A stretch of DNA of 9,468 nt from an uncultured Clostridium sp. Its GTDB lineage: Bacteria > Bacillota > Clostridia > Lachnospirales > Lachnospiraceae. The notes under the pieces were generated by a model. That model saw only the letters and a program-made list of their open reading frames with translations. It was not told where the DNA came from and did no database searches. Made by a program: the position numbers and the translations under genes. The stretch lies in contig NZ_URHZ01000126.1 in NCBI RefSeq assembly GCF_900547735.1, positions 1 to 9,468 on the forward strand, written 5' to 3'. Shown here piece by piece: positions 1 to 6,369 of this stretch (positions are counted from its first letter, which is position 1; each line of letters starts with the position of its first letter).

Positions 1-70
1 TTTTCTGCCCGGATTCCCCACCCGCGACAACCTGCAAACCGGGACTGAAGACTCACAACCTCCCCCCTCA
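1..70. other. G+C-rich left-edge stretch, no gene called
   Basis: This stretch is rich in C on the + strand and in G on the minus strand, unlike the AT-rich DNA that follows it at 123-160. One + strand frame stays open from the left edge through the adjoining repeat and stops at TAG 123-125, and one minus strand frame is open from about 114 to the edge. Neither has a recognisable domain. The minus strand has several runs of three or more G between 10 and 85, so a G-quadruplex is possible. It may be more of the same repeat element as 71-122. I cannot assign a function. Confidence 0.3.
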
Positions 71-122
71 CCATCCCGAACCCCGACCTGACGGCGGCGT
101 TCTCATTCCTCAATTAAATCCC
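71..122 (+). repeat. Left copy of inverted G+C-rich repeat
   Basis: This copy matches the reverse complement of 9416-9468. Forty-seven positions are identical, in blocks of 18, 20 and 9. The differences are a 4-base versus 5-base loop and one A/G substitution at 113. Inside it, GAACCCCGACC (78-88) and GGCGGCGTTC (93-102) form an imperfect hairpin around the variable loop TGAC (89-92). Its inner edge abuts the rnpB promoter. The two copies face each other across about 9.3 kb, and each reads toward the transcription unit beside it (rnpB here, dgt on the right). It is probably a dispersed intergenic repeat or the end of a small mobile element; the family is not recognised. Confidence 0.75.
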
Positions 123-151
123 TAGACAAATACTAAAAAATATGATAAACT
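123..151 (+). promoter_or_regulatory. Probable rnpB promoter
   Basis: TAGACA at 123-128 is a -35-like hexamer (4 of 6 match TTGACA). A spacing of 17 bases leads to TAAACT at 146-151 (4 of 6 match TATAAT), which would place the start site near 158, exactly where the RNase P P1 helix begins. A better -10 match, TATGAT (141-146), lies nearby but is too close to TAGACA. The region is strongly AT-rich. The -35 begins immediately after the repeat at 71-122. Exact elements are uncertain. Confidence 0.4.
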
Positions 152-157
152 TGTAAC

Positions 158-523
158 GTTTTGAGTAAGACAAATGGCCGCGGCTGCAGGACCGAAAGGC
201 TGCAGGTGAGGAAAGTCCGGGCTTCACAGGGCAGGATGCCAGATAACGTCTGGTGGAGGCGACTCCAAGGACAGTGCAACAGAAATATACCGCTGGACAG
301 GCACTTTGTGCCGGTTCCAGTAAGGGTGGAAGGGCAGTGTAAGAGACTACCGCCCGGCTGGTAACAGCCGGGGCACATGTAAACCCCATCCGAAGCAAGA
401 CCGAACAGGAGGCGTAAGGCGGCCCGTCTGCCTCCGGGTAGGTCGCTTGAATTTACCGGCGACGGTAAAGCTAGATAGATGGCCATTCAACGACATAACC
501 CGGCTTATCGTCTTGCTCAAAAC
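158..523 (+). ncRNA. rnpB: RNase P RNA (bacterial class A)
   Basis: This is the catalytic RNA of ribonuclease P, which with the RnpA protein removes 5' leaders from pre-tRNAs. The ends are set by the P1 helix: GTTTTGAGTAAGAC (158-171) pairs with GTCTTGCTCAAAAC (510-523), 14 bp with one G-T pair. The 5' strand of the P4 core is GAGGAAAGTCCGGGC (208-222) and its 3' partner is the conserved ACCCGGCTTAT (about 498-508). Other conserved blocks are GTAAGGGTGGAA near 320, GGCTGGTAACAGCC near 355 and CCATCCGAAGCAAGACC near 387. GGGTAGG (436-442) corresponds to the loop that binds the tRNA CCA end. The P16/P17 arrangement at about 410-436 follows the E. coli-like A type rather than the Bacillus B type. 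The block before the 3' P4 strand reads ACATAA where ACAGAA is more familiar. No clear U-tract terminator follows. Short ORFs across it are artefacts. Confidence 0.96.
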
Positions 524-578
524 ATTTTAACGTCTCATTTTAAATCTGCCGCACCGGGCTGAACTCTTCTGAATTTTT

Positions 579-1598
579 CTAAAGGCTGTTAACCTTCTTG
601 TCCGGCTCCCTAAATTCCTTTGTAAAAATAAACGGCACAAATAATACCAGATTAAAGATCAGAAGCAGCAGGACATCCTTCCAGGCGATTAGCTGATTAT
701 TAATCATGTCCGCATTTCCGCTGCTCAGCACAACTATCAGATTATTATTCAGATAATGCAATATCACAGGAACCCAAATGTTGTTGGTCTTCAAATATGT
801 ATAGGAAAAGAAAATGCCCATTCCGATACAGGTAATCTGTTGGGAAAGTATGCTTTGAAGCCAGGTCTCGGGGCTATAATAGAATATATTAATCGGCAGA
901 TGCCAAAGTCCCCACAACACTCCCAGCAGCAGTACCCCCCGAACCTTGCCAAAGTGTTTTTGCAGAAATGGCGTGAAGTAATATCTCCACCCATACTCTT
1001 CACCAAAGAAGGCTGTAAATACAAGGAAAAAGTTAACCGGTAATATAAGAATCATGCTGTAAAACCGTGAATTTTGAAATATTTCTGCGAATTCATTCAT
1101 CTGGCCGCCGGCTAAATAAGACAGAAAAATCCGTCCAAAATAGAGTGCTAAAAACAATATAACCATTAGCGCAGACGCTTTTCCATTATGTGCCCTCAAC
1201 CCATATGATTCCCGTTTCTCCTTCTTCTCTGCAAAAAGAACAATCCAGGAGGCAGCCGATCCTACGATTATAACCAAATTAAGAAATGCAATAAATCCCG
1301 GATTAGATACAAACACACTGGCAATCGTCATCAGAAAAATTATTGCCGTAATTGTGATAAAAAAGAAATAAAACCTTCCCGGAACCAACTCGTCCTCTTT
1401 TTTTACCGCCAGTATTGCCAGCATGATACCTGCTGCCGGATAATACATCTGGGCATTTGGAAAAAAGCTCACATCAATTCCCCTGTTATATGCATAACCC
1501 ATTAAAATCCCCATTAGATATGGCAGTACGAAAGCAACCGACAGGAATATAAGCAATTGCTTCTTTTCAATCATCTCAATTTTACTTTGATTCAACAT
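579..1598 (-). CDS. CPBP (CAAX/ABI) family intramembrane metalloprotease
   Basis: This 339-residue multi-pass membrane protein belongs to the CPBP/Abi family. In Firmicutes such proteins are often linked to bacteriocin self-immunity or peptide processing; the substrate here is unknown. All three family motifs are visible: EEYGWR (E200, E201, R205), the histidine of GLWHLP (H233) and HYLNNN (H281, N285). Long hydrophobic segments run from residue 14 to 325, with the motifs in the C-terminal half, as is usual. The start is ATG at 1598 with AAAGGAG just upstream, close to the start codon; the stop is TAG. Base composition differs sharply from the neighbours: 21 of 60 bases are G/C at 601-660, against 42 of 60 at 3841-3900 in the operon. 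The gene stands 317 bp beyond the kinase, probably has its own promoter, and converges on rnpB. It looks like an accessory insertion (inference). Confidence 0.9.
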   Translation of the reverse strand: MLNQSKIEMIEKKQLLIFLSVAFVLPYLMGILMGYAYNRGIDVSFFPNAQMYYPAAGIMLAILAVKKEDELVPGRFYFFFITITAIIFLMTIASVFVSNPGFIAFLNLVIIVGSAASWIVLFAEKKEKRESYGLRAHNGKASALMVILFLALYFGRIFLSYLAGGQMNEFAEIFQNSRFYSMILILPVNFFLVFTAFFGEEYGWRYYFTPFLQKHFGKVRGVLLLGVLWGLWHLPINIFYYSPETWLQSILSQQITCIGMGIFFSYTYLKTNNIWVPVILHYLNNNLIVVLSSGNADMINNQLIAWKDVLLLLIFNLVLFVPFIFTKEFREPDKKVNSL

Positions 1599-1621
1599 GG
1601 CTCCTTTCCTGTTTACACGTG

Positions 1622-1627
1622 ATTATA
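1622..1627 (-). promoter_or_regulatory. Probable -10 box for the CPBP protease gene
   Basis: The minus strand reads a perfect TATAAT here, 23 bases before the ATG at 1598, which implies a short leader of roughly 15-20 bases containing AGGAAAGGAG. No good -35 lies at the standard distance; the hexamer 17 bases upstream is CAGAGT. The promoter suggests separate transcription from the upstream operon. Confidence 0.45.
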
Positions 1628-1673
1628 AATGATACTCCCAAGATACTCTGGCCAACACGAAAAATCCCCTATT

Positions 1674-1798
1674 GTCTACGGCACGGTCAAAGATCAGGAA
1701 CCACCTGACCGAACCGTTTGGATCCGTAAGGTGGAAACGGCACCTGTCCCGGTCATGCGATTCTATCTGGCATGACTGGGACAGATGCCGTCCAAGAC
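1674..1798. other. Multi-branched structured element with 20-bp stem-loop
   Basis: The left arm of the main stem is 1739-1758 and the right arm 1770-1789, around an 11-base loop. Of 20 positions, 18 are Watson-Crick pairs; one is G-T and one C-A as read on the + strand, and on the minus strand the C-A position becomes G-U. Around it, GTCTACGGC (1674-1682) can pair with GCCGT (1787-1791) plus AGAC (1795-1798). Within are CGGTCA (1684-1689) with TGACCG (1706-1711), and CCGTTT (1714-1719) with AAACGG (1735-1740). Competing pairings also exist: TCAGG/CCTGA (1694-1698/1704-1708) and CCACCT/AGGTGG (1701-1706/1729-1734). The strand is undecided. It could be a structured RNA, an operon-end stem-loop or a small mobile repeat. 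No known riboswitch class was recognised. Confidence 0.5.
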
Positions 1799-1836
1799 GC
1801 CTATCCGTATTCTTTTGCGGTTCATTTTTAGAGCAG

Positions 1837-1911
1837 CCTCCAATTCGGAGGATAACAAAGCATGAAGAAATGAACGCAGTAATCTCGGGGAAAATTCTTT
1901 TAGTGTTATAA
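1837..1911 (+). pseudogene. Hairpin-locked ribosome binding site with abortive start codons
   Basis: GGAGG (1847-1851) is an ideal Shine-Dalgarno sequence, 10 bases before ATG at 1862, yet that frame reads only M-K-K before TGA (1871-1873). An overlapping ATG at 1870 opens a 13-residue frame, MNAVISGKILLVL, ending TAA at 1911, which resembles the beginning of a signal peptide. CCTCC (1837-1841) can pair with the GGAGG around a 5-base loop and hide it. The arrangement looks like the 5' end of a lost gene or a decayed leader, because the convergent kinase gene begins at 1916 and nothing downstream on + could be expressed from it. No homologue is recognised. Confidence 0.35.
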
Positions 1912-1915
1912 GCGT

Positions 1916-3571
1916 TTATACCCTGAAACAGCTTCCTCCGACAAATTCCCTGAGGATGGAGTTCTGCGGAATTCTCTCGCTGCTCACGCCCAGGAAATAA
2001 TCCAGGAATTTGAGCAGGCGCTTTGCCTCCGGGTATTCTTCGGAATCCCTGGGAACGCTGTAAAGAAGCGGCTCCGCATACTGCTTCAGCACCGCCAGCT
2101 CGTAGAGCAGGGCCGAGTTAAACATGACGTCGGCCTCCTCCTGATACGGGAAGATGTTCCTCTCCTCTCCTCTTCTCACGGAATCCCACATTCTGATTGT
2201 GACCTGGGCCGAAGAACCTCTTGTCCTGTCGTCCCGGATCATTCTTCGGAGCAGTCTGCCGTCGGTTGTCGGAATCCGGTTGTGCTCATCGACATTTAAC
2301 TGTGTCAGTGCGCTGATATAAATCCTGAATTTACTCTCCTTCGGAAGGGAGTAGGACAATTTGTCGTTGAGGCAGTGAATCCCTTCGATTACCAGAATAT
2401 CCTCCTCGCCGAGCTGCAGGAAATCTCCCTTGTACTCTCTCTCGCCGCTGACAAAATTGTACCTCGGAATTTCCACCCTTTCTCCCGCTAAGAGCGCGGT
2501 CATATCTTCGTTAAACTGCTTGATATCGATGCACTCAAGCGCCTCATAGTCATAGTTTCCGTCTTCATCCCTTGGGCTGTTGATCCGGTTTACAAAATAG
2601 TCGTCTACCCCGATAGGATGCGGCTTTAACCCCAGAGCGCTAAGCTGGATGGACAGACGGTGGGAGAAAGTGGTCTTACCCGACGACGACGGCCCGGCGA
2701 TCATGACAAATTTGTTCTTGCCGGATGCCGCAATCTGTTCCGCAATATCGCCTATCTTCTTTTCCTGAAGCGCCTCCTGCATCAGAATCAGTTCATTCAT
2801 TCTGCCCTGGGAAATCGCTTCATTTAACGTTCCCACATTGAAAACGCCCAGTTTCTTTCCCCACTGCTCCGACTCTTTCTGCACTTCAAAAAGTTTCCGT
2901 CTCGGGCTTAAGGGCATCAGATTCTCCGGATTCTTTCTCGACGGCAGAATCAGGACAAATCCTTCGTCATAGAGCTGCAGGTCGAAATATTTGATATATC
3001 CCGTATTCTGCACCATGTATCCGTAAAAATAGTCCTCAAAATTTTCAATGCTGTAGATATTGACCCTGGAAGCGCGTCGGTAATAGAATAATTTTTCCTT
3101 ATCATACATCCCGTGCTGATGGAACAGTTCAACCGCCTCATCCGTATTCTCGCTGCGTTTTAAGATGGGCAGACTGAGTGAAACGAGACGCTTCATCTCT
3201 TCCTTTACCCGATCGAGCAGCTCCTGGTTCAGTATCAGAGAGCCCTCCGTCTCAATATAGAGGCCGTTTCCCACGGAGAAGCAGACGGTCAGGCTGCTGA
3301 CATTCTCCTTGCCCACAACGTCGTAAAACGCCTTCAGCATGAGAAACAGGGCGCTCCTCTGGTAGCTTAAAAAGCCGGCCTTGTCAGCGGCCGTGATAAA
3401 CCTGAGGCTGCAGTCTTCCTTCAGTGTTTTATGGAGTTCCTTCAGGCGCCCGTCCACCCAGACGAGCAGGATCTCATACTCATAATGATCCTGAAAATCC
3501 TTAGCAATCTTGTGAAACGGCGTTCCCTCCACATACTCCCTTGTCTCTTCCCCTATTGTTACAATCGGCAT
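1916..3571 (-). CDS. Nucleoside (uridine-type) kinase with N-terminal TGS / ThrRS-like domain
   Basis: The C-terminal half is a P-loop kinase of the uridine kinase/phosphoribulokinase family, predicted to phosphorylate a nucleoside in the cytoplasm. The Walker A motif is GPSSSGKTT (293-301). VDDYF (322-326) carries the acidic substrate/metal residues. IPRYNF (368-373) and VIEGIHCLN (394-402) are family blocks, and the arginine-rich RMIRDDRTRG (443-452) is lid-like. Residues 1-60 look like a TGS domain, and about 65-230 resemble the second additional domain of threonyl-tRNA synthetase, with no obvious HxxxH metal site. At 551 residues it is more than twice the length of plain Udk (about 210), but this fused form is a known clostridial architecture. 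The start ATG at 3571 is preceded by GGAGG with 6-base spacing. It lies 33 bp after the Nif3 gene and is probably the last gene of the operon. The substrate is not certain. Confidence 0.88.
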   Translation of the reverse strand: MPIVTIGEETREYVEGTPFHKIAKDFQDHYEYEILLVWVDGRLKELHKTLKEDCSLRFITAADKAGFLSYQRSALFLMLKAFYDVVGKENVSSLTVCFSVGNGLYIETEGSLILNQELLDRVKEEMKRLVSLSLPILKRSENTDEAVELFHQHGMYDKEKLFYYRRASRVNIYSIENFEDYFYGYMVQNTGYIKYFDLQLYDEGFVLILPSRKNPENLMPLSPRRKLFEVQKESEQWGKKLGVFNVGTLNEAISQGRMNELILMQEALQEKKIGDIAEQIAASGKNKFVMIAGPSSSGKTTFSHRLSIQLSALGLKPHPIGVDDYFVNRINSPRDEDGNYDYEALECIDIKQFNEDMTALLAGERVEIPRYNFVSGEREYKGDFLQLGEEDILVIEGIHCLNDKLSYSLPKESKFRIYISALTQLNVDEHNRIPTTDGRLLRRMIRDDRTRGSSAQVTIRMWDSVRRGEERNIFPYQEEADVMFNSALLYELAVLKQYAEPLLYSVPRDSEEYPEAKRLLKFLDYFLGVSSERIPQNSILREFVGGSCFRV

Positions 3572-3604
3572 ATAACTCCTCCATTCTGAAATTTTGGCTT
3601 TTTA

Positions 3605-4408
3605 TTATATCACATGATTTGGAAATACATCCCGTTCTTTTATAACGTGAAGTTTTTCTTCCAGGTTTTCCCCCAGGAATTTCTCCATAAATCCGGTAAA
3701 AATATGCTCAATCCCGTAGTGTCCGGCGTCAATCACCGCCATGCCGTTCGCCACGGCGTCGATTCCCTCATGGTGGCCGATATCCCCGGTAATATACACG
3801 TCGGCTCCCCATCTCAGCGCTTCTTTTAACGTGCTTCCCCCTGAGCCGGGACATACAGCCGCCGTCCTGACGGCAGGACCGCCGTCTTCCACGTCGCCGA
3901 ATACGGTGACAAACGGGATTCCATAGGCTTTTTTAACCGCCTCTCCCGCCTCCCTAAGCGTCATGGCATGCGGAAGGTTTCCGCAGATGCCGATTCCGTA
4001 ATCCTTACCGTCATCCGCCTTCCCCATAACCTCCAGAACCTCCGTATCCGTAAGGCCCAGGCGGGCGCCCGCCAAATCGGCCATACATCCCGGAGCTGCG
4101 TCGAAGTTTGTGTGCATTGCATAATAGGATATGTCGTTCTGAATCAGTTTCAGAATCCGCCTGCTGATAAAATCTTCGTCGTTCACCTTTTTTAACGGCC
4201 TGAATATAAGGGGATGATGGGTGATGAGCATGTCGGCTCCGCTGCGCACCGCGTCCTCTATGACAGAGTCCGTGGCATCCAGGGCCAGATATACCGTTTT
4301 CACCTCTTTGCCGCTTCTGCCGGCCAGAAGACCCGGATTATCCCAGTCACATGCCATGGACGGCGGCGCAAGCGCTTCCAGTTTATTAATCAGTTCCCTG
4401 CATTTCAT
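3605..4408 (-). CDS. Nif3-like dinuclear metal centre protein (YqfO/YbgI family)
   Basis: This cytosolic protein belongs to the NIF3 family, which forms ring-shaped oligomers with two metal ions per subunit. It is often labelled a GTP cyclohydrolase I type 2 homologue, but its true role is unsettled. Metal ligands are visible: H64 and H65 in THHPLIF, D103 in HTNFD, and H230 and E234 in DAGHYGIEH. At 267 residues it is the short form, close to E. coli YbgI (247), lacking the middle PII-like insert of B. subtilis YqfO (373). The start ATG at 4408 is supported by AAAGGAGG six bases upstream, which lies inside the end of trmK; the genes overlap by 23 bp and are probably translationally coupled. 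The trmK-Nif3 pairing downstream of sigA is the same as B. subtilis yqfN-yqfO. Confidence 0.92.
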   Translation of the reverse strand: MKCRELINKLEALAPPSMACDWDNPGLLAGRSGKEVKTVYLALDATDSVIEDAVRSGADMLITHHPLIFRPLKKVNDEDFISRRILKLIQNDISYYAMHTNFDAAPGCMADLAGARLGLTDTEVLEVMGKADDGKDYGIGICGNLPHAMTLREAGEAVKKAYGIPFVTVFGDVEDGGPAVRTAAVCPGSGGSTLKEALRWGADVYITGDIGHHEGIDAVANGMAVIDAGHYGIEHIFTGFMEKFLGENLEEKLHVIKERDVFPNHVI

Positions 4409-5087
4409 CCTGTGCCTCCTTTATCATGTCCCGCCTCGTTAAAAGCTCCCCGAGGCGTCTTGCGGCGCTGTCGGAGTGTTTCCCGGACAGTGCCGCGATC
4501 AGTTCATCCACCGAGCGTCTCTCTTTCTCCAGAAACTCCCGGAATACTTCGTTGTTTTCCTGAATCAGACATTTTCCATACTCGTAAAAGCAATCCCGGC
4601 CATAATGCATGGCGCCGTGTCCCGCCTCGATGACCGTGTAATATTTGCCCTCATCTTTTACCATGGTTTCCCGCAGAATGGTGAAACCGTTCTCCTCCAG
4701 ATAATGCCTTACGCTTCCGATTTCCGACTGGGGTGACAGAATCAGGCGTTCCGCGCTCTCCCACACGTGCCTTCCCGCTTCCAGGATGCGCACAATCAGT
4801 TCCCCGCCCATTCCTGCGATAACAATGGTGTCGGCCTCGCCCGGTTTAAGCTTCATAAGGCCGTCGCTGAGCCTCACCTTTATCTTATCGCCGAGTCCGT
4901 AGTCGAGGACATGATGCTCAGCACGCTCCAACGGCCCTTTCCGCACATCCATGGCCAGCGCGGAGGGGGAAATCCCTTCCTTTACCAGATAAATCGGTAT
5001 GTATCCGTGATCAGTTCCTATATCAGCAATTTTGCTTCCTTTGCGGACAAAGGAAGCAATCGTCATTAAACGGTGTGATAATTTCAT
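4386..5087 (-). CDS. trmK: tRNA (adenine(22)-N1)-methyltransferase TrmK
   Basis: TrmK methylates N1 of adenine 22 in the D-loop region of tRNAs, using S-adenosylmethionine. The 233-residue protein is the usual length. Its Rossmann-type SAM site is at the N-terminus: IADIGTDHGYIPIYL (20-34) is motif I, AMDVRKGPLERA (45-56) contains the acidic ribose-binding D47, and IAGMGGELI (90-98) and LILSPQSE (115-122) are family signatures. The C-terminal 60 residues are charged and helical, as expected of the coiled-coil tail of this family. The start at 5087 follows GAGG with about 9-base spacing, 25 bp after rpoD with no terminator between. This order, sigA then trmK then Nif3, is conserved in Firmicutes and is strong supporting context. 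Confidence 0.93.
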   Translation of the reverse strand: MKLSHRLMTIASFVRKGSKIADIGTDHGYIPIYLVKEGISPSALAMDVRKGPLERAEHHVLDYGLGDKIKVRLSDGLMKLKPGEADTIVIAGMGGELIVRILEAGRHVWESAERLILSPQSEIGSVRHYLEENGFTILRETMVKDEGKYYTVIEAGHGAMHYGRDCFYEYGKCLIQENNEVFREFLEKERRSVDELIAALSGKHSDSAARRLGELLTRRDMIKEAQDEMQGTD

Positions 5088-5112
5088 TTAAAATATCCTC
5101 GGTAATCTTTTT

Positions 5113-6231
5113 TTAATCCAGATAATCTTTCAGTTTTTTGCTGCGGCTTGGATGCCGCAGTTTTCTCAGGGCCTTCGCCTCGATCTGGCGGATACGCTCC
5201 CTGGTTACGTTAAATTCCTTACCCACTTCCTCCAGTGTCCTGGGCCTTCCGTCGTCCAGGCCGAACCGCAGACGGAGAACCTTCTGTTCTCTGTCCGTCA
5301 GCGTGTCGAGCACCTCCATCAGCTGCTCGTGGAGCAGGGTAAAGGTGGCCGCATCCAGCGGAACCTGTACATGGTCGTCCTGGATAAAATCACCGAGGTG
5401 GCTGTCTTCCTCCTCACCGATAGGCGTCTCAAGCGATACGGGATCCTGGGAAATCTTCATAATCTCCCTGACACGCTCCACCGGTATCTCCATGCGCTCC
5501 GCCACTTCCTCGGGGAAGGGCTCGCGGCCAAGCTCCTGAAGAAGCTGCCTGGAGGTACGGATCAGGCGGTTGATTGTTTCAACCATGTGCACCGGAATCC
5601 GGATCGTCCTCGCCTGATCGGCGATGGAACGCGTGATGGCCTGGCGGATCCACCAGGTCGCGTAGGTACTGAACTTAAATCCCTTGGAATAGTCGTATTT
5701 TTCCACGGCCTTAATCAGTCCCAGGTTGCCCTCCTGGATAAGGTCCAGAAACTGCATCCCGCGGCCCACATAGCGCTTTGCGATACTTACCACCAGACGC
5801 AGGTTGGCTTCGGCCAGGCGTTTTTTGGCGTATTCATTGCCCATCTCCATCTGTTTTGCCAGCTCAATCTCTTCATCCGGCGATAAAAGCGGGACTTTTC
5901 CGATCTCCTTCAGGTACATCCTGACGGGATCTTCTATATTGATTCCATCCGGTACGCTTAAATCTATATTCTCAACATCGATCTCTTCCTCTTCGTTTAA
6001 TTCCTCCTCGATGAAGAGATCCGGGTCAATATCGAGATCCTCGTCGAACTGCAGCACGTCGACCTTGTTATTCTCGAGAAAATCATACATCTGATCCAAC
6101 TGATCCGGGCTCAATATTTCACCATGGAAAAAGTCAAGAATTTCTTTGTTGTCCAATACATTCTTCTTACTTTTCGCCAGTTCCAGAAGCTGAGTAAGCT
6201 TCTCTTCAAATGTCACTGTCTTTTCTTCCAT
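5113..6231 (-). CDS. rpoD: RNA polymerase primary sigma factor (SigA/RpoD)
   Basis: This is the housekeeping sigma factor that directs RNA polymerase to -35/-10 promoters. The protein has 372 residues, nearly the same as B. subtilis SigA (371), and lacks the long non-conserved insert of E. coli RpoD. A short acidic N-terminal region 1.1 (about 1-90) precedes region 1.2 with DPVRMYLKEIG (101-111). Region 2 spans about 137-207 and includes FSTYATWWIRQAI (187-199), the -10 recognition and melting segment. Region 3 follows. Region 4.2 (about 331-372) contains the helix-turn-helix RTLEEVGKEFNVTRERIRQI that reads the -35. The start at 6231 has GGGAG four bases upstream. It is 138 bp downstream of dnaG, the only sizeable gap in the operon, which holds a hairpin and a possible internal promoter, so rpoD may be partly uncoupled from dnaG. 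Confidence 0.98.
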   Translation of the reverse strand: MEEKTVTFEEKLTQLLELAKSKKNVLDNKEILDFFHGEILSPDQLDQMYDFLENNKVDVLQFDEDLDIDPDLFIEEELNEEEEIDVENIDLSVPDGINIEDPVRMYLKEIGKVPLLSPDEEIELAKQMEMGNEYAKKRLAEANLRLVVSIAKRYVGRGMQFLDLIQEGNLGLIKAVEKYDYSKGFKFSTYATWWIRQAITRSIADQARTIRIPVHMVETINRLIRTSRQLLQELGREPFPEEVAERMEIPVERVREIMKISQDPVSLETPIGEEEDSHLGDFIQDDHVQVPLDAATFTLLHEQLMEVLDTLTDREQKVLRLRFGLDDGRPRTLEEVGKEFNVTRERIRQIEAKALRKLRHPSRSKKLKDYLD

Positions 6232-6256
6232 AATTCTCCCATCCCTCCATAGCTTT

Positions 6257-6262
6257 ATTGTA
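6257..6262 (-). promoter_or_regulatory. Possible internal -10 box upstream of rpoD
   Basis: The minus strand reads TACAAT within AATATACAATAAAG, a 5 of 6 match to TATAAT, 25 bases before the rpoD start. A TTGGTT hexamer 15 bases upstream is only a weak -35 (3 of 6). It is a tentative candidate for extra rpoD transcription. Confidence 0.25.
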
Positions 6263-6276
6263 TATTCGCTGCTATG

Positions 6277-6309
6277 AAACCAAAGGCCGCAATATCACGG
6301 CCGCTGTTT
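6277..6309 (-). promoter_or_regulatory. Hairpin in the dnaG-rpoD gap
   Basis: GGCCG (6285-6289) and CGGCC (6298-6302) form a 5-bp G+C stem with an 8-base loop, and AAAC (6277-6280) with GTTT (6306-6309) can extend it across an internal loop. On the minus strand it is followed by TTTGGTTT, a weak U-tract. It could be a partial terminator or an RNA processing site that sets the dnaG:rpoD ratio; in E. coli the dnaG-rpoD gap is a known processing point. The role here is inferred. Confidence 0.35.
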
Positions 6310-6369
6310 GATTTCCGGCAGGGCTGTGAATAATGACAATCAAAGGCTTAATAGTAACGTATTTTCTCC

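Larger units (their letters stand above)
1599..1915. other. 317-bp gene-free spacer with strong secondary structure
   Basis: Between the nucleoside kinase and the protease gene there is no convincing CDS. A 79-codon + strand frame (1672-1911) has no ribosome binding site and runs through long stems, so I do not accept it as a gene. The spacer holds the protease promoter (1622-1627), a multi-stem fold (1674-1798) and a Shine-Dalgarno hairpin followed by very short reading frames (1837-1911), described separately. No intrinsic terminator with a proper U-tract is visible for the kinase operon, so the large stem-loop at 1739-1789 is the best candidate for its transcript end. Confidence 0.6.

Noticed and set aside
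133..486. ORFs on both strands across 114-486
   Set aside because: They overlap the RNase P RNA, whose conserved core and P1 helix fully explain the sequence.
1721..1800. T-box-like string AAGGTGGAAACGGC followed by a strong stem-loop
   Set aside because: It departs from the T-box core (AGGGTGGNACCGCG), lacks a recognisable specifier stem, has no U-tract after the stem, and no synthetase or amino acid gene follows on the + strand.
1672..1911. 79-codon + strand reading frame
   Set aside because: No ribosome binding site at its start, it runs through long self-complementary stems and shows no protein-like domain; only its last 13 codons have a nearby Shine-Dalgarno sequence.
1870..1911. Hydrophobic 13-residue peptide as a branched-chain amino acid leader peptide
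   Set aside because: No biosynthetic gene lies downstream on the + strand; the convergent kinase gene starts at once.
5152..5886. 244-codon + strand frame opposite rpoD
   Set aside because: It is antisense to a clear sigma factor gene and arises from the codon bias of a G+C-richer CDS; no domain or ribosome site supports it.
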